DNA from: FEN-1297 sp046704565
Lineage (GTDB): Bacteria > Bacteroidota > Ignavibacteria > Ignavibacteriales > Ignavibacteriaceae
Assembly (NCBI GenBank): GCA_046704565.1
Contig: JBJKRP010000335.1
Span: 1-46,728, forward strand
Reading direction: 5' to 3'
Length of the DNA stretch: 46,728 bases
Shown here: positions 43,321 to 46,728 of the stretch, one piece after another
How the letters are laid out: each line of letters opens with the position of its first letter
How positions within the stretch are numbered: the first letter of the stretch is position 1
Notes under the pieces: generated by a model
Seen by the model: only the letters and a program-made list of their open reading frames with translations
What the model was told of the DNA's origin: nothing
Database searches by the model: none
Translations under genes and position numbers: made by a program

Positions 43321-44349
43321 ATGAGAAAATCTGTTTCCACAAATCCCGAAGCTTCTGAAGAAGAAAAACAGTTTGAGCAGTCTCTTCGACCGCTTAGAAT
43401 CTTAGACTTTCTTGGTCAGTCGAGAATTACCGAAAACTTAAATGTATTTATATCGGCGGCATTAAAGCGTGGAGAAGCCCTTGACCACGTTTTGCTTACG
43501 GGTCCTCCCGGATTAGGTAAAACTACTCTGGCATATATTATAGCACACGAGATGGGAGTTAAACTTAAAATAACATCGGGACCTGTACTTGAGAAACCCG
43601 GCGACCTCGCAGGGCTATTAACTACGCTCGAAGAGAAATCAGTTCTGTTCATTGATGAAATACATCGCTTGAGTCCTGTCGTTGAAGAATATCTGTATTC
43701 GGCGATGGAAGACTATAAGCTTGACATCATGATTGACAGCGGTCCTAACGCACGGTCTGTCCAGATCAGTTTGCCGAAATATACTTTAATCGGCGCAACA
43801 ACGCGGGCGGGTATGCTTACCTCGCCGTTGCGGGACAGATTCGGTATTAAGTTCAGGCTGGATTATTATGATGCTGAAGTCCTTCACAAAATTGTCATGC
43901 GCTCGGCTAAAATTCTGAATTTAAAAATTAATACGGATGCGGCACTGGAGATTGCCAAAAGGTCAAGAGGTACACCAAGAATTTCCAACAGGCTTTTAAG
44001 ACGTACCAGAGACTTTGCCGATTACGAAGATAAGAAGTCGATTGATATTGAAGTTTCAAAGAAGGCTTTGTCTGCTCTTGAAGTTGATGAATTCGGACTC
44101 GACGAAATGGACAAAGAGATTATTCTCGCAATTATAGAGAAGTACAAAGGCGGTCCAGTTGGTTTGGGCACTCTTGCAGTTGCCGTTAACGAAGACCCGG
44201 GTACAATAGAAGAGGTGTACGAGCCTTTTCTAATACAGCAAGGATTTATTCACCGTACGCCGCGCGGCAGGGAAGCGACCGACTTAGCCTACAAGCGTTT
44301 CGGTAAAAAGAGATTTGAAACAGGTAATGATTCTTCTCTCTTCGGCTGA
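43321..44349 (+). CDS. ruvB: Holliday junction DNA helicase RuvB
   Basis: A 342-residue AAA+ motor of branch migration. Walker A is LTGPPGLGKTTLAYIIAHEM near residue 57, Walker B is VLFIDEIHRLSP, the sensor GATTRAGMLTSPLRDRFG, and the C-terminal winged helix ends RTPRGREATDLAYKRF. I use the ATG at 43321; an upstream TTG frame adds 14 non-conserved residues. ruvA and ruvC are not present in the window. Confidence 0.96.
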   Translation: MRKSVSTNPEASEEEKQFEQSLRPLRILDFLGQSRITENLNVFISAALKRGEALDHVLLTGPPGLGKTTLAYIIAHEMGVKLKITSGPVLEKPGDLAGLLTTLEEKSVLFIDEIHRLSPVVEEYLYSAMEDYKLDIMIDSGPNARSVQISLPKYTLIGATTRAGMLTSPLRDRFGIKFRLDYYDAEVLHKIVMRSAKILNLKINTDAALEIAKRSRGTPRISNRLLRRTRDFADYEDKKSIDIEVSKKALSALEVDEFGLDEMDKEIILAIIEKYKGGPVGLGTLAVAVNEDPGTIEEVYEPFLIQQGFIHRTPRGREATDLAYKRFGKKRFETGNDSSLFG

Positions 44350-44360
44350 ACTACCGCCGG

Positions 44361-44819
44361 TTAAGCAATATTGTAATTCACCTGCCTTAAATTACCGAAT
44401 GACCGCATTAAGCTTTCGTGCATGTTTTGAGACTCAAAATACTGCTTTGCAACAAGCGGTACAACCTCCCAGAGGATTTCTTCTTTAATAGCATTTGAAT
44501 AGCGGTTTAACATCATAACGTCTTTGTTTACGCATTCAAGCAAAATCTTATCATCATCATTATCGGCTGCAATATCTTTTAAAATACTATCTCCATCAAA
44601 TACTTTCTTAATCCCGTTCGAATCTCCGCCCAATCTTTTTATCTCCATCTCAAGCTTATTTATGCATCCTTCCTTTTTCTTTGAGTAACTCCTTAATGTC
44701 TGAATCAAATTTGGATCGGTTATTTTATCCGATGCTTTGTTAAACAGCGACTGTTCTTCCATGCAGTTCTGAATTAGGTCTTTCAAAACTGCTATCGTGA
44801 ATTCTCTGGTCTTATCCAT
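44361..44819 (-). CDS. DUF2383/PA2169-like four-helix protein
   Basis: A 152-residue all-helical protein with the ferritin-like four-helix pattern of DUF2383 (MEEQSLFNKASDKITDPNLI, EILWEVVPLVAKQYFESQNM, LMRSFGN). Family members are stress-linked and lack a clear metal site; none is obvious here. It is convergent with ruvB, 11 bases apart. Confidence 0.8.
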   Translation of the reverse strand: MDKTREFTIAVLKDLIQNCMEEQSLFNKASDKITDPNLIQTLRSYSKKKEGCINKLEMEIKRLGGDSNGIKKVFDGDSILKDIAADNDDDKILLECVNKDVMMLNRYSNAIKEEILWEVVPLVAKQYFESQNMHESLMRSFGNLRQVNYNIA

Positions 44820-45373
44820 AATTTCTATCCTTCCTAATTTAGCCGATTAATAAAAATAAACTCTCTTTTACGGAATCACGATTTATTAATTTTAATACTT
44901 CCGAAATTGTATCAGTATTATTCCTTTATTGTCTCAACCTCTCTAATATGTAATTCAGAATACCAATAATTTAGCTTTTTGGAAAAAAAGAGGAAATGAT
45001 AATTAGCACACTTCGGAAAGAACTTTTTAAGGAGGCATTTTTTTGACCGGTTTATGCTAATATTCCATCGATTGCCGGTCCAAAAATTTTAAGATTTAAT
45101 ATTAAGTTAACATCAAATGCGAAATCATTGACGGATTTATTTTCAGAAAGAAACCGGGTATTATTTTACTACCGTGGCAGTGGCAAGCTATGTTGCGGTC
45201 GTCGAAGCCTTCGGTTCGGGCTGCATATTGCCAAAAGCATGCTGGACAGCCTTGGCGTTAAGCCGAGCGAAAATGTTTTTACGATGTTGTAACGTTGGTT
45301 TACGAGATACAAGCCGATGCCGGTGCTACTTCTTGACTAGCGAAAAAGATACTGCCTGGATTAAAGTAAAATA
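44820..45373. other. 554-base intergenic region, no confident gene
   Basis: The region is AT-rich to about 45160, then unlike its surroundings. From 45174 an apparent frame of 81 codons has poor composition (many Cys and Arg) and no family match. Other frames give coding-like pieces (HIAKSMLDSLGVKPSENV; VTLVYEIQADAGATS) on either side of stops, so it may be a decayed gene. A GACCGG/CCGGTC inverted repeat is present near 45043-45079. Confidence 0.35.
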
Positions 45374-45414
45374 CCGGTGTACTAACAGCCGGATAATTGC
45401 TGCCAGTACACCGG
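45374..45414 (-). terminator. Terminator after the NifX-like gene
   Basis: CCGGTGTACT (45374-45383) and AGTACACCGG (45405-45414) form a perfect 10-bp stem, with TATTTTACTTT on the minus strand after it, just downstream of the stop at 45421. Confidence 0.75.
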
Positions 45415-45420
45415 CATGAA

Positions 45421-45828
45421 TTAATGCAGCTTTTCGGTATGATTTATAATTGTGCCTGCGTCTATTTCCTTCAAAGCTTCCTCAATATTATTTAATGAAG
45501 CGATGATTACCTGCTTGCCAAGAGCAGTAAGAGTATTGAAAATAGGAAACCCCATTCCGCCCGAAACTACATAATCACAGTCCGAAATAATTTCCGACAT
45601 CTTATTATGCCGCTCCTGGTGCTCATGGTTCATTTCATGATGATGTCCTTCCTGACCGTGTTCATGATTATGGCTATGATGGGCGCCGGTATTAGCTCTT
45701 CTTTCCCTGGAAATTATTTTCCCGTCGCTGACTTCAATTACTTCGAAGAATTCGGCTCGACCAAAATGTTTGCTTATCTTAATGCCGTCATTTGTTGCGA
45801 ATGCAGCCTTGTATTGTTTCTGATTCAT
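45421..45828 (-). CDS. NifX/NifB-like iron-cluster-binding protein with His-rich insert
   Basis: A 135-residue protein of the dinitrogenase iron-molybdenum cofactor biosynthesis (NifX/NafY-like) fold. It has the opening AAFATNDGIKISKHFGRAEF and the conserved DCDYVVSGGMGFPIFNTL segment. Between them lies a His/Glu-rich loop (residues about 43-68, HHSHNHEHGQEGHHHEMNHE) that probably binds metal. No nitrogenase gene is in the window, so a nitrogen-fixation role is unlikely; related proteins bind iron clusters elsewhere. It follows the thioredoxin reductase-like gene by 12 bases. Confidence 0.88.
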   Translation of the reverse strand: MNQKQYKAAFATNDGIKISKHFGRAEFFEVIEVSDGKIISRERRANTGAHHSHNHEHGQEGHHHEMNHEHQERHNKMSEIISDCDYVVSGGMGFPIFNTLTALGKQVIIASLNNIEEALKEIDAGTIINHTEKLH

Positions 45829-45840
45829 ATTTATCCCTTT

Positions 45841-46728
45841 CTACAATGTCTCTTCAAGATGAAGATTCTTTTTAAGATTATTAACGAACTCTGCTGCATT
45901 TAAGGCGGCAACAGTACCGTCTGCTACAGCAGTAGTTACCTGCCTGTATCTTTTAGCTATGTTATCACCGGCAGCAAATACGCCCGGCAGGCTGGTATTC
46001 ATATTCTTATCGACTAATATTTCTTTATTCTCATTAAGCTCGATTACTCCCTCAAACCTTTCGGAATTCGGAACATAGCCGATAAAAATAAAGACACCGT
46101 CAATGTCCATTTCAAAAATACTAAAATCTTTTTGATTTTGGATTTTGATTTTCTTAAGCTTCTCATCACCGGAGAATTCAATTATCTTCGATTCCATTAT
46201 AAAGCTTATCTTCGGATTCTTCCTGGCTTCCGAAACATAGTGTTCAAATGCCTGGAAGTTATCAAACTGATGTACGATTGTTACTTTCGAGGCATACTTT
46301 GTTAAAGATACTGCTTCTTCAAGAGCGGAGTTGCCTCCGCCAAGTACAACAATTTCTTTACCCTGGAAGAAATCGCCGTCGCAGGTTGCACAGTAAGAAA
46401 CTCCCTTTCCCTTGAAGTCATCTTCTCCGGCTGCTCCTGCAGATCTTGGTCTGCCGCCTGTTGCAATTATTACAGCATCCGCAGTGTATTCATCCTTGTT
46501 GTTTACGACTACTCTTTTGATTTCGCTCCTTAGATCGAAAGAAGTTATTTTAATATTAGTCTTTATTATGCATCCGAAATTCTGTGCCTGTCTTTTCATG
46601 TTGGATGCAAGCTCATAGCCGCTTATACTTTCTATGCCGGGATAGTTAGCGATCTGATGAGTCAGAACCATTTGTCCGCCGACTGTCCCTTCATTCAAGA
46701 TTAAAGTACTAACTTTAGCGCGCGATAG
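45841..46728 (-). CDS. Thioredoxin reductase-like flavoprotein, 5'-truncated by window edge
   Basis: The visible 295 residues are the C-terminal part of a TrxB-like enzyme; the frame stays open to base 46728 (LSRAKVSTLILNEGTVGGQM), so the real start with the first FAD motif is outside the window. The redox-active pair is CATCDGDFF near visible residue 143 and the pyridine-nucleotide loop is VVLGGGNSALEEAVSL. The usual HRRxxxR motif that binds the NADPH phosphate is replaced by HQFDNFQA. The final FAD contact is GVFAAGDNIAKRYRQVTTAV. The lost motif suggests another electron donor. It probably forms an operon with the NifX-like gene. Confidence 0.92.
   Translation of the reverse strand, partial: LSRAKVSTLILNEGTVGGQMVLTHQIANYPGIESISGYELASNMKRQAQNFGCIIKTNIKITSFDLRSEIKRVVVNNKDEYTADAVIIATGGRPRSAGAAGEDDFKGKGVSYCATCDGDFFQGKEIVVLGGGNSALEEAVSLTKYASKVTIVHQFDNFQAFEHYVSEARKNPKISFIMESKIIEFSGDEKLKKIKIQNQKDFSIFEMDIDGVFIFIGYVPNSERFEGVIELNENKEILVDKNMNTSLPGVFAAGDNIAKRYRQVTTAVADGTVAALNAAEFVNNLKKNLHLEETL

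Noticed and set aside
45043..45079. GACCGG/CCGGTC inverted repeat as a terminator
   Set aside because: The loop is about 24 bases and no U-run follows on either strand.
45174..45419. An 81-codon plus-strand frame opening MAVASYVAVVEAFGSGC
   Set aside because: Composition is unlike a protein (many Cys and Arg), other frames look more coding-like, and it overlaps the terminator of the NifX-like gene.

Overview
The window looks like a chromosomal segment of a member of the Ignavibacteria (Bacteroidota/Chlorobiota lineage). The evidence is a giant SprA-type type IX secretion (T9SS) translocon gene followed by a PorX-type response regulator, a Bacteroidota-style zinc-ribbon/TPR + AURKAIP1-like mini-protein + HU cluster, many hypothetical families known from this lineage, and good Shine-Dalgarno sites together with E. 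coli-like -35/-10 promoters. The lineage is an inference from gene content; no rRNA gene is present to fix it.

Layout. 1-1146: the 3' part of an MFS transporter. 1207-4556: an ECF42-like sigma factor, a decayed toxin-antitoxin pair, an SRPBCC gene split by a nonsense codon, a YCII/DGPF protein and an AhpD-like protein. 4746-6225: tRNA-Thr, a 31-residue basic ribosomal-type protein, a zinc-ribbon/TPR membrane protein and an HU protein. 6407-13539: small membrane proteins, an S9 peptidase, oligoendopeptidase F, DUF4286, a DUF6600 lipoprotein and a DUF6483-like protein, with an orphan small-RNA candidate at about 11545-11665. 13727-15763: RNase HIII and phosphofructokinase. 15849-16612: tRNA-Asp followed by two tandem copies of an approximately 330 bp cassette. 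Each copy carries a GIY-YIG endonuclease gene and ends in a displaced copy of the tRNA 3' part; this is the most unusual structure in the window. 16611-23732: prfC, the hpnCDE squalene operon, citrate synthase behind a structured leader, and a DUF985 cupin. 23958-32733: sprA and porX. 32736-38758: tsaE, tsaB, a DUF1573 protein, accD, panC, a secreted CBM48-like protein, coaX and birA. 38944-41998: hsp20 behind a strong sigma-54 promoter match, dnaK and a second hsp20. 42139-46728: an HGSNAT-like membrane acyltransferase, ruvB, a DUF2383 protein, a NifX-like His-rich protein and a thioredoxin reductase-like protein cut by the window end.

Functional links. accD, birA, panC and coaX all serve biotin, CoA and fatty-acid metabolism. 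SprA and PorX belong to type IX secretion. hpnC, hpnD and hpnE together make squalene from farnesyl diphosphate. Hsp20, DnaK and the second Hsp20 form a chaperone block. Apart from the tRNA-Asp cassette and the decayed toxin-antitoxin pair, the content is ordinary core genome.
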